DNA of 64,000 bases from Sinorhizobium fredii (GTDB taxonomy: Bacteria > Pseudomonadota > Alphaproteobacteria > Rhizobiales > Rhizobiaceae): NCBI RefSeq assembly GCF_002944405.1, contig NZ_CP024307.1, positions 1,818,501 through 1,882,500 of the forward strand, in the 5' to 3' direction. This document shows, one piece after another, positions 9,983-19,777 of the stretch (position 1 is the first letter of the stretch; each line of letters opens with the position of its first letter). Under the pieces are notes generated by a model. It saw only the letters and a program-made list of their open reading frames with translations. It did no database searches and was not told the origin of the DNA. The translations under genes and the position numbers were made by a program.

Positions 9983-10675
9983 ATGACGGACGGTTCCAAA
10001 AGCGGCATCATCGCAGCCCGGCTGCGCAACTATTTTCTCACGGGCCTTATCATCTGCGCGCCCGTGGCCATCACCGTTTGGCTAGTGCGCTCGTTCATCG
10101 AATGGGCGGACAGTTGGGTGAAACCCTATTTGCCGAGCTTCTACAATCCGGACACCTATTCTCCGGTGGCCATCCCCGGCTTCGGCCTGCTCGTCGCGAT
10201 GGTCGTCATCACCCTCGTCGGTTTCCTGACGGCGAACATCATAGGGCGTTCGATCATCCATTTCGGCGAGTCGCTGCTCAATCGCACGCCGCTCGTCCGG
10301 ACGATCTACAAGTCGCTGAAGCAGATTTTCCAGACGGTGCTGCAGGACCAATCCTCCTCCTTCAAGAAGGCCGGGCTGATCGAATATCCAAGCCCCGGGC
10401 TTTGGTCGCTGGTGTTCATCGCGACCGACGTGAAGGGCGAGATCGCTTCCAAGTTTGACGAGCGCGGCATGGATATGGTGGCCGTTTTCCTGCCGCCGAC
10501 GCCGCTGCCGACCGCCGGCTTCCTGTTGTTCGTGCCTCGCGATAAGATTGTGCCGCTGCAGATGAGCGCCGAGGATGCGGCCAAGCTGTTGATTTCCGGC
10601 GGCCTGGTCACGCCGGATCACAAGCCGCTCGCCAACGCCCCGCCGCGGACAATCACCCAGCAGAAAAGGGCGTAA
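9983..10675 (+). CDS. DUF502 family inner-membrane protein
   Basis: 230 residues, matching the DUF502 family. Two hydrophobic segments are present: near residues 16-37 (YFLTGLIICAPVAITVWLV) and 65-90 (GLLVAMVVITLVGFLTAN). The family motif NRTPLVRTIYKSLKQI follows, then a soluble domain with VFLPPTPLPTAGFLLFVPR. The family's function is not established. It starts 20 bases after the GNAT gene and is probably in the glmS transcript. ATG 9983 is chosen over the long upstream open frame, which is the GNAT gene in another frame. Confidence 0.88.
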   Translation: MTDGSKSGIIAARLRNYFLTGLIICAPVAITVWLVRSFIEWADSWVKPYLPSFYNPDTYSPVAIPGFGLLVAMVVITLVGFLTANIIGRSIIHFGESLLNRTPLVRTIYKSLKQIFQTVLQDQSSSFKKAGLIEYPSPGLWSLVFIATDVKGEIASKFDERGMDMVAVFLPPTPLPTAGFLLFVPRDKIVPLQMSAEDAAKLLISGGLVTPDHKPLANAPPRTITQQKRA

Positions 10676-10707
10676 CGTCAGCCTCGGGTCAAGCGCTAGC
10701 GGCGCCC

Positions 10708-12813
10708 TCAACCGGCCCGCAGGAAGCGGATCGCTTCGTCTCGCCGGTGGAGGTAGAGCAGTGTTCGCAACGCCTCGCCGCGCTTCGTCGTCAGCTCCGG
10801 GTCGCGCTCGATCATATAGCCGGCGTCCTTCCGGGCAATTTCCAGAAGATCCGCATGCGCCTCGAGGCTGGCGATGCGAAATCCCGGCGTGCCGGATTGC
10901 CGCGTGCCGAGCAGTTCACCTTCGCCGCGTAGTTTCAGGTCCTCTTCGGCAATCACGAAACCGTCTTCAGTCTCGCGCAGGATAGACAGGCGGGCGTGCC
11001 CGGCTTCGCTCAGCGGTCCCTTGTAGAGCAGGATGCAGGTCGAAGCCTCGTCGCCGCGCCCGACGCGGCCGCGCAATTGATGCAGCTGCGCAAGCCCGAA
11101 GCGCTCCGCATGCTCGATCACCATGATCGTCGCATCCGGAACATCGACGCCGACCTCGACCACCGTCGTCGCCACCAGCACGCGAATCTCGCCGTTCTTG
11201 AAGGCGAGCATGACGGCGTCCTTGTCCGGCCCGGCCATGCGGCCATGGACGAGGCCAACGTCCTTGCCGAAACGCTGCACGAGGCCTTGATAGCGCTCGT
11301 CGGCGGACATCGTGTCGGTCTCTTCGGATTCCTCGACCAGCGGGCAGATCCAGTAGGCCTTCTTGCCCTGGCGAAGCGCCGAATCGAGCCGCTCGACGAT
11401 TTCGTCGGTGCGTTCGGCCGGAATGGTGACGGTCTGGATCGGCTTTCGCCCCGCCGGCTTCTCCGTCAGCTTCGAGACGTCCATGTCGCCGAAGGCGGCC
11501 AGCACCAGCGTGCGCGGGATCGGTGTCGCCGTCATCACCAGCATATGCGGGGAGATGCCTTTGGCGGTGAGCCGCAGCCGCTGGTGGACGCCGAAACGAT
11601 GCTGCTCGTCTACCACGGCGAGCACCAGCTGCCGATAGTTCACTGCATCCTGGAACAGCGCATGCGTGCCGATGACCATCTGCGTCTTGCCGGAAGCGAT
11701 GCGCTCGAGGATCGCGTCGCGCTCCTTGCCCTTCGTCCTGCCGGTCAGGACGTCGATCGTGATGCCCGCCGGCGCCGCCATCTTCTGGAGCGTTGCATGG
11801 TGCTGGCGGGCGAGGATCTCCGTCGGGGCCATCAGCACCGCCTGGCCGCCGGATTCGACAGCGGCAAGCATCGCCATCAGCGCGACGGCCGTCTTGCCGG
11901 AGCCGACATCGCCCTGCAGCAGACGCAGCATGCGCTCGGCTCCGGACATGTCGGCAAGGATGTCGCCGACGGCGGCCGACTGGCTGGCCGTCAAGGAGAA
12001 GGGCAGGGCGGCGATGACCGGTCCGCTCAGCTTGCCCGTGGCACGCACCGGCGTTCCGGCAACCTTGCGTAAGCGTTGGCGCACCAAGGAGAGCGACAGC
12101 TGTCCGGCGAGAAATTCGTCATAGGCAAGCCGGCGGCGGGCCGGTGCCTGCGGGGCGATGTCGGTTTCGTCGCGCGGCTCGTGCAGGCGATGGAAGCAAT
12201 CCCTTGCGCTCGCAAAGCCTTGCTGGCGCAGCAAGGTGTCGTCCAGCCATTCCGGAAGATCGGGAACGCGCGCCAGCGCCGCTTCGATCGATTTTCGCAA
12301 CGGCCGCGGCGTGAGGCCGGCGGTCAATCCGTAAACCGGTTCGACGAGCGGCAGGCTTTCGGCTTCGGCCGCGCGGACCATGTAGTCCGGGTGCACCATC
12401 GAAGCGCGTCCATTGAACCAGTCCACCTTGCCGCTGACGATCACAGTCTCGTCGACCGGCAGGGCTTTTTCCAGCCAGTTTCCCTTGACCCGGAAGAAGG
12501 TGAGAGCCAGTTCGCCCGTATCGTCGTGAAGGAAGACGCGATAGGGGACGTTCGGCCGGCCGCGCGGGGATGGCTGGTGCCGGTCCACGCGGCCGGTTAT
12601 GGTGACGATCGATCCCTGTGGCGCATACGCGATGCCGGGCTGCCGGCGCCGGTCGATCAGCGAGTGGGGCGCGTGGAAGAGGAGATCGATGACGCGGCAG
12701 TCGTCGATCGACTCGCGTCCGAGCAGGCGCGCGTAGAGCTCGCCGGTCCTGGGGCCGATGCCGGGCAGGCTATCGAGCGGAGAAAACAGCGGATCAAGCA
12801 GGGCAGGGCGCAT
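10708..12813 (-). CDS. recG: ATP-dependent DNA helicase RecG
   Basis: Branch-migrating helicase that remodels stalled forks and recombination intermediates. 701 residues from ATG 12813; ATG 12819 would add two. An N-terminal wedge/OB domain (SLPGIGPRTGELYARLLGRE near residue 16) leads to helicase motifs: Walker A GDVGSGKTAVALMAM, DEAD-like box VDEQHRFGVHQR, motif III TATPIPRTL, and the VI region HQLRGRVGRGDE. The C-terminal end has the RecG-type LKLRGEGELLGTRQSG. Convergent with the DUF502 gene, divergent from sdhE. Confidence 0.96.
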   Translation of the reverse strand: MRPALLDPLFSPLDSLPGIGPRTGELYARLLGRESIDDCRVIDLLFHAPHSLIDRRRQPGIAYAPQGSIVTITGRVDRHQPSPRGRPNVPYRVFLHDDTGELALTFFRVKGNWLEKALPVDETVIVSGKVDWFNGRASMVHPDYMVRAAEAESLPLVEPVYGLTAGLTPRPLRKSIEAALARVPDLPEWLDDTLLRQQGFASARDCFHRLHEPRDETDIAPQAPARRRLAYDEFLAGQLSLSLVRQRLRKVAGTPVRATGKLSGPVIAALPFSLTASQSAAVGDILADMSGAERMLRLLQGDVGSGKTAVALMAMLAAVESGGQAVLMAPTEILARQHHATLQKMAAPAGITIDVLTGRTKGKERDAILERIASGKTQMVIGTHALFQDAVNYRQLVLAVVDEQHRFGVHQRLRLTAKGISPHMLVMTATPIPRTLVLAAFGDMDVSKLTEKPAGRKPIQTVTIPAERTDEIVERLDSALRQGKKAYWICPLVEESEETDTMSADERYQGLVQRFGKDVGLVHGRMAGPDKDAVMLAFKNGEIRVLVATTVVEVGVDVPDATIMVIEHAERFGLAQLHQLRGRVGRGDEASTCILLYKGPLSEAGHARLSILRETEDGFVIAEEDLKLRGEGELLGTRQSGTPGFRIASLEAHADLLEIARKDAGYMIERDPELTTKRGEALRTLLYLHRRDEAIRFLRAG

Positions 12814-12929
12814 GACCATGAAATTGCGACAAGAAATCCGGCCTTGGCAAGGCTGACAAGCCGCTTTCCAGCGTTTATAGAGCCCGTGACAGGATCCGCT
12901 GCTGCGGCGGGTGACAGGAAGGACGTTCC

Positions 12930-13235
12930 ATGACCGGCATTTCGCGCACGAGCGCCGATCTTGATCCGCGTCGGCGCAGGATCCTCTTCCGCGCCTGGCA
13001 TCGCGGCATTCGCGAGATGGACCTGATACTCGGGCAATTCGCGGAAGTGGAGCTTGCCACCCTTTCCGAACAGGAACTGGATGAGCTCGAAACGATCATG
13101 CGCGAGGAAGACAACGATCTCGTTCGCTGGATCACCGGAGAAATGCCGCTGCCCGAGCGCTTCGCAACGGCGCTGTTTGCGCGCATAGCCGCCTACCGGC
13201 CGGACTTCGACCCCGTTCAGCAAGAGGCGGAATGA
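12930..13235 (+). CDS. sdhE: Succinate dehydrogenase assembly factor 2 family (SdhE/DUF339)
   Basis: Small FAD assembly factor that helps attach FAD covalently to the SdhA flavoprotein. 101 residues. The family core is present: RRRILFRAWHRGIREMDLIL, which contains the functional R-G-x-x-E motif (RGIRE), and LDELETIM..DNDLVRWITG. AGGAAGGACG precedes the ATG. Its stop overlaps the mfd start by four bases (ATGA at 13232). The sdhE-mfd pair after recG is a known rhizobial order. Confidence 0.92.
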   Translation: MTGISRTSADLDPRRRRILFRAWHRGIREMDLILGQFAEVELATLSEQELDELETIMREEDNDLVRWITGEMPLPERFATALFARIAAYRPDFDPVQQEAE

Positions 13236-16200
13236 ATTCGACGATGATCCCTGGCCTTGACGCGAAGAGAATTCTTTCTGCCGCGCGGGAAGTGACGATC
13301 GGGCCGGTACCCTCCGGCGCCGAAGCGCTGATCCTTGCCGATCTGGCACGCTCCGGCGCGCCGGTAGCCTATTTTCTGTCCGACGGCCAGCGGATCGGGG
13401 ATCTCGAGCAGGTGCTCGGTTTCGTGGCGCCCGACATCCCGGTTCTCACTTTGCCGGGTTGGGACTGTCTGCCCTATGACCGCGTTTCCCCGAGCGCCGA
13501 CACTTCGGCGAGAAGGCTCGCGGCGCTCAGCGCCCTAATTGCAAATCGGCACAAGCCGCACCCGGCAATCCTGCTGGTGACGGTCAATGCGGCCCTGCAA
13601 AAGACCTCGCCGCAGAACGTGATCGAGAGTCTCGCCTTTTCGGCGCGACCCGGAAATCAAGTACAGATGGACGATCTCGCCGCGCGGCTGGAGCGAAACG
13701 GCTTCGAGCGCGTGCCGACCGTGCGCGAGGTCGGGGAGTTTGCCGTGCGCGGTGGTATCCTCGACGTCTATGTGCCTGGCAGCGGCGAGCCGCTCAGGCT
13801 TGATTTCTTCGGCGACACTCTGGAAACGATCCGCTCCTTCGATCCGGCGAGCCAGCGAACCACCGGGCAGGTGCGGTCGCTCACTCTCAATCCGATGAGC
13901 GAAGTGTCGCTGACGCCGGAGACGATCAGCCATTTCCGCACGCGGTATCTGTCGCTTTTCGGCGCCGCGACGCGCGACGATGCGCTTTATCAGGCGGTCT
14001 CCGAAGGACGCCGCTATGCCGGCATGGAGCATTGGCTGCCGCTCTTCTACGATCGCCTGGAAACGATCTTCGACTATCTCGATGGCTTCCGCATTGTCAC
14101 GGACCACCTGGCGCGCGAAGCGGCGGCGGAGCGGTCGAAGCTCATTCTCGACTATTACGAGGCGCGCCAGTCCTCCGCATCTCCCGGCAAGTCGCAGATA
14201 TCGCAGGGCACGCCCTACAAGCCGGTGCCGCCGGACCTGCTCTATCTCAGCGGGAAAGGTTTCGGGGCCGGCCTAGCCGAGCGCAATGCCGTGCGCCTGT
14301 CGCCGTTTTCCGAACATGAGGGCGAAGCCCGTCAGGTCGTCACCATCGAGGCGCGGCAGGGGGTGCGCTGGGCGAAGGCCGCAGGGGAAGCAGAGGAGAG
14401 TGACCGCGCTCGCGCCAATGTCTTCGATCAGGCCGTCAAACACATAGCCGAGAAGCGGGCGAAGGGCTCGAAGGTCGTCATTTCCGGCTGGTCGGAAGGT
14501 TCGCTCGACCGCCTGCTTCAGGTGCTCGCCGAGCACGGTCTCGCCAATATCCGTCCGGTGAAGGCGCTCGCCGATCTGCGCTCGCTGAAGGCGGGCGAGG
14601 CCGCATCAGCGGTTTTGAGCCTCGAATCCGGATTCGAGACCGGCGATCTCGTCGTCATTGGCGAGCAGGACATTCTCGGCGACCGGATGGTGCGGCGCTC
14701 GAAGCGCCGCAAGCGCGGCGCCGACTTCATCGCCGAAGTGACGGGGCTCGACGAGGGCAGCTACGTCGTGCATGCCGAACACGGCATCGGCCGCTTCGTC
14801 GGCCTGCGCACGATCGAGGCCGCCGGCGCACCGCATGATTGCCTGGAGCTCGTCTATGCCGACGATGCGAAGCTGTTTCTGCCGGTGGAGAACATCGAGC
14901 TTCTGTCGCGCTACGGCTCCGAGGGGACCGATGCGATCCTCGACAAGCTTGGCGGTGTCGCCTGGCAGGCGCGCAAGGCGAAGCTCAAGAAGCGGCTGCT
15001 TGACATGGCCGGCGGGCTCATTCGCATCGCTGCCGAGCGGCACACGCGGCACGCCCCGGTCCTCGTTGCGCAGGACGGCGTCTATGACGAGTTCGCAGCC
15101 CGCTTCCCCTATGACGAGACCGAGGATCAGCTGAACTCGATCGAGGCGGTCCGCGACGATCTCGGCGGCGGCCGGCCGATGGATCGCCTCGTCTGCGGCG
15201 ACGTCGGCTTCGGCAAGACCGAGGTGGCGCTGCGTGCCGCCTTCATAGCGGCGATGAACGGCGTGCAGGTTGCCGTCGTCGTGCCGACGACCTTGCTGGC
15301 GCGGCAGCATTTCAAGACCTTTTCCGATCGCTTCCGCGGGCTGCCGATCCGCATTCAGCAGGCCTCGCGCCTCGTCGGCTCGAAGGATCTGGCGCTGACG
15401 AAGAAGGAAGTCGCCGACGGCAAGACGGATATCGTCGTCGGCACCCACGCGCTGCTCGGCTCCTCGATCAAGTTCGCCAATCTCGGCCTGCTGATCATCG
15501 ACGAGGAGCAGCACTTCGGCGTCAAGCACAAAGAACGCTTGAAGGAGCTGAAGACCGACGTCCATGTGCTGACGCTCTCGGCGACCCCCATTCCGCGCAC
15601 GCTGCAGCTTGCGCTGACCGGCGTCCGCGAATTGTCGCTGATCACCACGCCGCCGGTGGACCGCATGGCAGTCAGAACCTTCATCTCGCCTTTCGACGCG
15701 CTGGTGATCCGCGAGACGCTGATGCGCGAGCACTATCGGGGCGGCCAGAGCTTCTATGTCTGCCCCCGGCTGAGCGACCTTTCCGAGATCCACGACTTCC
15801 TGAGATCCGACGTGCCGGAACTGAAGGTCGCGGTGGCGCACGGCCAGATGCCGGCAACCGAGCTCGAAGACATCATGAACGCCTTCTACGAAGGCCGCTT
15901 TGACGTGCTTCTGTCGACGACGATCGTCGAGTCGGGGCTCGACGTGCCGACGGCCAACACGCTGATCGTGCACCGCGCCGACATGTTCGGCCTGGCGCAG
16001 CTCTATCAGCTTCGCGGGCGGGTCGGGCGCTCCAAGGTGCGCGCCTTCGCGCTCTTCACGCTTCCGGTCAACAAGACGCTGACCGGCCCGGCGGAACGCC
16101 GTCTCAAGGTGCTGCAGTCGCTCGACACGCTCGGCGCCGGTTTCCAGCTTGCCAGCCACGACCTCGACATTCGCGGCGCCGGCAACCTGCTCGGCGAGGA

Positions 16201-16756
16201 GCAATCCGGACACATAAAGGAGGTCGGTTTCGAGCTCTACCAGCAGATGCTGGAGGAGGCGGTCGCCGAGCTCAAGGGTGAAGAGGAAATCCACGACACC
16301 GGCTGGTCGCCGCAGATTTCCGTCGGCACGCCGGTGATGATCCCGGAGGACTATGTTCCCGATCTCAATTTGAGGCTCGGCCTCTATCGCCGCCTCGGTG
16401 AACTGACCGATCTCAAGGAGATCGACGGCTTCGGCGCCGAACTGATCGACCGCTTTGGCCCGCTGCCCATCGAGGTCCAGCACCTCTTGAAGATCGTCTA
16501 CATCAAGGCGCTCTGCCGCACGGCGAATGTCGAAAAGCTCGACGCCGGGCCGAAGGGCGTCGTGGTGCAGTTCCGCAACAAGGAGTTTCCCAATCCGGCA
16601 GCCCTTGTCGGGCATATCGCCAAGCAGGGAACGCTCGCCAAGATCAGGCCGGACCAGAGCATCTTCTTCCAGCGCGAACTCGTCACGCCGGACAAGCGCC
16701 TCTCGGGCGCGGCCATGGTGATGACCCAGCTCGCGACGCTCGCCAAGCCAGCGTGA
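13232..16756 (+). CDS. mfd: Transcription-repair coupling factor
   Basis: Removes RNA polymerase stalled at lesions and recruits UvrA. 1174 residues, normal length. In order: UvrB-like domains 1a/2/1b; a CarD/RID polymerase-interaction domain (SYVVHAEHGIGRFVGL near 510); RecG-like translocase motifs with Walker A GDVGFGKTEVALRAAF, IIDEEQHFGV and LSATPIPRTLQLAL; the TRG/VI region LYQLRGRVGRSKVRAF; and a C-terminal UvrA-binding mimic domain. ATG 13232 overlaps sdhE (ATGA); ATG 13244 is an alternative and would start MIPGLDAKRIL. Confidence 0.98.
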   Translation: MNSTMIPGLDAKRILSAAREVTIGPVPSGAEALILADLARSGAPVAYFLSDGQRIGDLEQVLGFVAPDIPVLTLPGWDCLPYDRVSPSADTSARRLAALSALIANRHKPHPAILLVTVNAALQKTSPQNVIESLAFSARPGNQVQMDDLAARLERNGFERVPTVREVGEFAVRGGILDVYVPGSGEPLRLDFFGDTLETIRSFDPASQRTTGQVRSLTLNPMSEVSLTPETISHFRTRYLSLFGAATRDDALYQAVSEGRRYAGMEHWLPLFYDRLETIFDYLDGFRIVTDHLAREAAAERSKLILDYYEARQSSASPGKSQISQGTPYKPVPPDLLYLSGKGFGAGLAERNAVRLSPFSEHEGEARQVVTIEARQGVRWAKAAGEAEESDRARANVFDQAVKHIAEKRAKGSKVVISGWSEGSLDRLLQVLAEHGLANIRPVKALADLRSLKAGEAASAVLSLESGFETGDLVVIGEQDILGDRMVRRSKRRKRGADFIAEVTGLDEGSYVVHAEHGIGRFVGLRTIEAAGAPHDCLELVYADDAKLFLPVENIELLSRYGSEGTDAILDKLGGVAWQARKAKLKKRLLDMAGGLIRIAAERHTRHAPVLVAQDGVYDEFAARFPYDETEDQLNSIEAVRDDLGGGRPMDRLVCGDVGFGKTEVALRAAFIAAMNGVQVAVVVPTTLLARQHFKTFSDRFRGLPIRIQQASRLVGSKDLALTKKEVADGKTDIVVGTHALLGSSIKFANLGLLIIDEEQHFGVKHKERLKELKTDVHVLTLSATPIPRTLQLALTGVRELSLITTPPVDRMAVRTFISPFDALVIRETLMREHYRGGQSFYVCPRLSDLSEIHDFLRSDVPELKVAVAHGQMPATELEDIMNAFYEGRFDVLLSTTIVESGLDVPTANTLIVHRADMFGLAQLYQLRGRVGRSKVRAFALFTLPVNKTLTGPAERRLKVLQSLDTLGAGFQLASHDLDIRGAGNLLGEEQSGHIKEVGFELYQQMLEEAVAELKGEEEIHDTGWSPQISVGTPVMIPEDYVPDLNLRLGLYRRLGELTDLKEIDGFGAELIDRFGPLPIEVQHLLKIVYIKALCRTANVEKLDAGPKGVVVQFRNKEFPNPAALVGHIAKQGTLAKIRPDQSIFFQRELVTPDKRLSGAAMVMTQLATLAKPA

Positions 16757-16765
16757 AAGGAAATT

Positions 16766-16784
16766 GGCGCCGCAGGCCGGCGCC
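16766..16784. terminator. Possible shared hairpin between convergent mfd and FrnE-like genes
   Basis: A seven-base-pair stem GGCGCCG / CGGCGCC with a five-base loop (CAGGC) lies in the 39-base gap between two convergent genes. There is no T-run on either side, so it may be a weak or factor-assisted stop, or just an RNA 3' end hairpin. Confidence 0.35.
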
Positions 16785-16795
16785 GCTATTGACGA

Positions 16796-17461
16796 TCAGT
16801 TGGCCGGGCGGGCCGCCTTCATCTGGGCGATTTCGCGAAGCGCATTTGTCAGCACTTCGACGGATTGCGCCCCCATCACCGCATATTGCTGTTCGATGAT
16901 GAAGCAGGGAACGCCCGTCACGCCGATCTCCCGGGCCATGTCGATCTCCTGCTTGACGGCATCCTTGTCGGCATCGGAGGAGAAAAGCGCGGCGATGACG
17001 GGCCGGTCCAGGCCCGCCTGTTCGGCGATGTCGAGCAGAACGGCGTGATCGCCGACATTCTTGCCTTCCTCGAAATTCGCCTTGAAAAGCAGTCGCACGG
17101 TCTCGGCCTGGGCAGCGGTGCCGCTGGTGGACGCCCAGCGAATGAGGCGATGGGCATCGAGCGTGTTGGGGCTGATCTTCACGGCATCGAAGTCAAAGGC
17201 GATTCCGGCTTCCCGCCCTAAGCCGTCGAGCGTCTGATGCGCCCGGTCGACCGCGTCCTGACCGCCGAGCTTTGCCGCAAGATGGCGCTTGTGATCGACA
17301 CCTTCCGGCGGCAGGTCGGGGTTGAGCTGATAAGGGCGCCACTGGATCACGACATCGATTTCGCCTGCGACATTGGCGATCGCCTGGTCGAGGCGGTTCT
17401 TGCCGAGATAGCACCACGGGCAGACGACGTCCGAGACGATATCGATATTGACGGTTTCCAT
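16796..17461 (-). CDS. DsbA-family oxidoreductase (FrnE-like)
   Basis: 221-residue thioredoxin-fold protein of the FrnE/2-hydroxychromene-2-carboxylate isomerase-like branch. The redox motif is C-P-W-C at residues 14-17 (DVVCPWCYLGKNRLDQA), and the C-terminal cis-proline region is GVTGVPCFIIEQQYAVMGAQ. No signal peptide, so cytosolic, as usual for FrnE. Exact substrate unknown; family members act in oxidative stress responses. Confidence 0.9.
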   Translation of the reverse strand: METVNIDIVSDVVCPWCYLGKNRLDQAIANVAGEIDVVIQWRPYQLNPDLPPEGVDHKRHLAAKLGGQDAVDRAHQTLDGLGREAGIAFDFDAVKISPNTLDAHRLIRWASTSGTAAQAETVRLLFKANFEEGKNVGDHAVLLDIAEQAGLDRPVIAALFSSDADKDAVKQEIDMAREIGVTGVPCFIIEQQYAVMGAQSVEVLTNALREIAQMKAARPAN

Positions 17462-17640
17462 GGTGGCGGCCTTTCTGTTCGACAGAGCGGGATGCGCTCC
17501 GTTCGCGCTGCCCTCTGCTTGTTTTCTGCCGCATTCGTGCGGCGTCGGGTGATGCCAACTGACCGCAAAATGCTCCGAAGCAGCGACATAGGCCGGCCGG
17601 GCACGTCTTTCAATGCGTTACCAAAAGGGAACCAGGCTAC

Positions 17641-19455
17641 CTACTGCACCCGCTCGTCCCACCAGGTCGGCAGTTGATAGCCGTAGAGCGGTACCGCCGA
17701 GGGGCGGCCGATGTGTTTCCAGCGGGCAATCCATTGTTCATCCAGATGGTATAGCGGCACGACATAGGCGTTGTTGACCAGCAGCCGGTCATGCGCCCGG
17801 ACGGCGGCGGTGAAATCCTCCGGTGTGCGCGCTTGAAGGATGTTGTTGATCAGCTTGTCGACATCCTTGTCGGCAACGCCTGCGAAGTTTTCGCTGCCCT
17901 GCCTGTCCCGCGCCTGCGAGCCCCAGCGGCCGACCTGTTCCACGCCGGGCGACAGCGAGGAAGGATAGGACTTGATGATCACGTCATAGTCGAAGGATTG
18001 GCTGCGCAGCTGGTATTGGGAATCGTCGACCGTTCGGACCGTTGCCGCAATCCCGAGCGGCGCAAGGAAGCGCTGGTAGGCGAGCGCGATCTTCTCCTGG
18101 CCGGCATTCTGGCTCATGATCTCGAAGGCAAGGGGCGCGCCCTTGGCATCGACCATCTTGCCGTCCTTGATCGAGTAGCCTGCCTCGCGAAGCAACGTCA
18201 CCGCCTCGCGCAAGACGTTGCGGTCGCGACCGGAGCCGTCGGTGACCGGCAGCCGATAGGTCCCGTCGAGGATGGCCGGGTTGATTTTCTCCCGGACGTC
18301 GCCCATCAGGCCGAGCTCACGATCGTCGGCCGCGACACCAAGGAAGGAGAGCGACGAATTCTGCCAGTAGCTCTGTGTCCGCGTATAGGCGCCGTCGAAC
18401 AGGTTCTTGTTAACCCATTCGAAGTCGAACACCAGGGCAAGGCCCTGCCGCAGCTTGACGTTGTTGAACATCGGCCTGCGGGTGTTGAAGACGAAGCCGA
18501 GCATGCCGGAGGGCGTTTTCGGCTTGAAGCTCTCCTTGATCACGTCGCCCGAGCGAACGGCGGGGAAATCATAGGCGCGCGCCCATTTGGTGGCGCTGCC
18601 TTCCGGATAGAGGTCGATCTCGCCCTTCTTGAAGGCTTCGAACAACGTGTTGTCCTGGAGGAAATATTCGACCGAGATCTCATCATAATTGTCGACGCCG
18701 GTCTTCGAGGGCAGATCCTTGCCCCAATAGTCGGGATTGCGGCGATAGACGATCCGTTCGCCCGGTCTCACCTCGGCGACGCGATAGGGGCCGGAACCGA
18801 GCGGCGGCTCGAGCGTCGTCCTGTCGAAGGCTTCGACATTGATGGCATGTTTCGGCAGCACCGGCGAAAGCGCCAGCAACAGCGGGAACTCGCGGTCGGC
18901 ATCTTCCTTCAGGGCGAAGCGCACGCTGCGCTCGCCGACCTTCTCCATCTTCTCGACTTTCGCCAGCCGGTTGCTGAAGGGCGCGCGTCCTTTGTCGCGC
19001 AGCAGTTCGAAGGTGAAGATCACGTCCTCGACGGTCACCGGCTCGCCGTCGGCCCAGCGCGCCTTGGGATTGAGATTGAACTGGATGAAGGTTCGGTCGT
19101 CGTCCCACTCGACCGATTCCGCAAGCAGCCCATACATGGTGAAAGGCTCGTCCTGGGAGCGCTGCATCAGCGATTCGTAGACCAGGTTTCCGAAGCCCGG
19201 ATCCCACATTCCCCGCGCGGTGGTGCGCATGCTCTTCAGGATGAAGGGGTTGAGGCTGTCGAAGGTGCCGACCACGCCGTAGGAGACCTTTCCGCCCTTC
19301 TTGACGTCCGGCTTGACGTAGGGGAAATGCTTGAAATCAGCCGGGAGGGCCGGCTCGCCGTGCATGGAGATGGCGTGCACCGGTGCGGCGGCGGCTTCAT
19401 TGGCCGATAGGCTGGTCGCCAGAAGCATGACCAGGCCGGATAGAACTGCGCGCAA
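17641..19455 (-). CDS. Extracellular solute-binding protein, family 5 (peptide/oligopeptide ABC transporter)
   Basis: About 604-residue periplasmic binding protein of the SBP_bac_5 family (YejA-like). Family segments include SLNPFILKSM, YESLMQRSQDEPFTMYGLLAE, FNLNPKARWADGEPVTVEDV and LGSGPYRVAEVRPGERIVY. I choose a TTG start at 19455: GGAGG lies five bases upstream and the resulting N-terminus MRAVLSGLVMLLATS then SANEAAAAP is a clean signal peptide. The GTG at 19461 touches the ribosome site and the open frame to 19683 is unlike the family. No permease genes are next to it, so its partner ABC transporter is elsewhere. Confidence 0.88.
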   Translation of the reverse strand: MRAVLSGLVMLLATSLSANEAAAAPVHAISMHGEPALPADFKHFPYVKPDVKKGGKVSYGVVGTFDSLNPFILKSMRTTARGMWDPGFGNLVYESLMQRSQDEPFTMYGLLAESVEWDDDRTFIQFNLNPKARWADGEPVTVEDVIFTFELLRDKGRAPFSNRLAKVEKMEKVGERSVRFALKEDADREFPLLLALSPVLPKHAINVEAFDRTTLEPPLGSGPYRVAEVRPGERIVYRRNPDYWGKDLPSKTGVDNYDEISVEYFLQDNTLFEAFKKGEIDLYPEGSATKWARAYDFPAVRSGDVIKESFKPKTPSGMLGFVFNTRRPMFNNVKLRQGLALVFDFEWVNKNLFDGAYTRTQSYWQNSSLSFLGVAADDRELGLMGDVREKINPAILDGTYRLPVTDGSGRDRNVLREAVTLLREAGYSIKDGKMVDAKGAPLAFEIMSQNAGQEKIALAYQRFLAPLGIAATVRTVDDSQYQLRSQSFDYDVIIKSYPSSLSPGVEQVGRWGSQARDRQGSENFAGVADKDVDKLINNILQARTPEDFTAAVRAHDRLLVNNAYVVPLYHLDEQWIARWKHIGRPSAVPLYGYQLPTWWDERVQ

Positions 19456-19777
19456 CTTCACCTCCCGTAGGAACAGACGGTCCGATTCCCGGCACGTTAC
19501 CAATGCGCAGGGATATTTCCAACACGGCAGCGGCAAGACGTCCGCGCGCCGTCCGCATGGACCGACGATGTCATAGTGCGCCTGGCAGACGGTGTCCGCT
19601 GTCGCCGAGTTGCAAAAAATGCAACGAAACACTGGATAAACGGCACGAGCCAATGTAACAGGTGTTTCCGGAATCGGGGCCATTCAAAAGCCTCATTTGG
19701 CCAACAGGACGGCGGGCTGACGATACTCACCAGCGGAACAATTGTTCCGTGGCCGGTTTTCAGGAGACGGAATCACA
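19456..19777 (+). other. Divergent intergenic region
   Basis: About 322 bases between the divergent binding-protein and IalB-like genes. It should hold promoters for both. I see no recognisable operator or RNA element. A ribosome site CAGGAGACGG lies just before the ATG at 19778. Confidence 0.45.

Noticed and set aside
14606..16615. 669-codon open frame on the minus strand
   Set aside because: Antisense shadow of mfd, rich in D, R, V and L runs without motifs.
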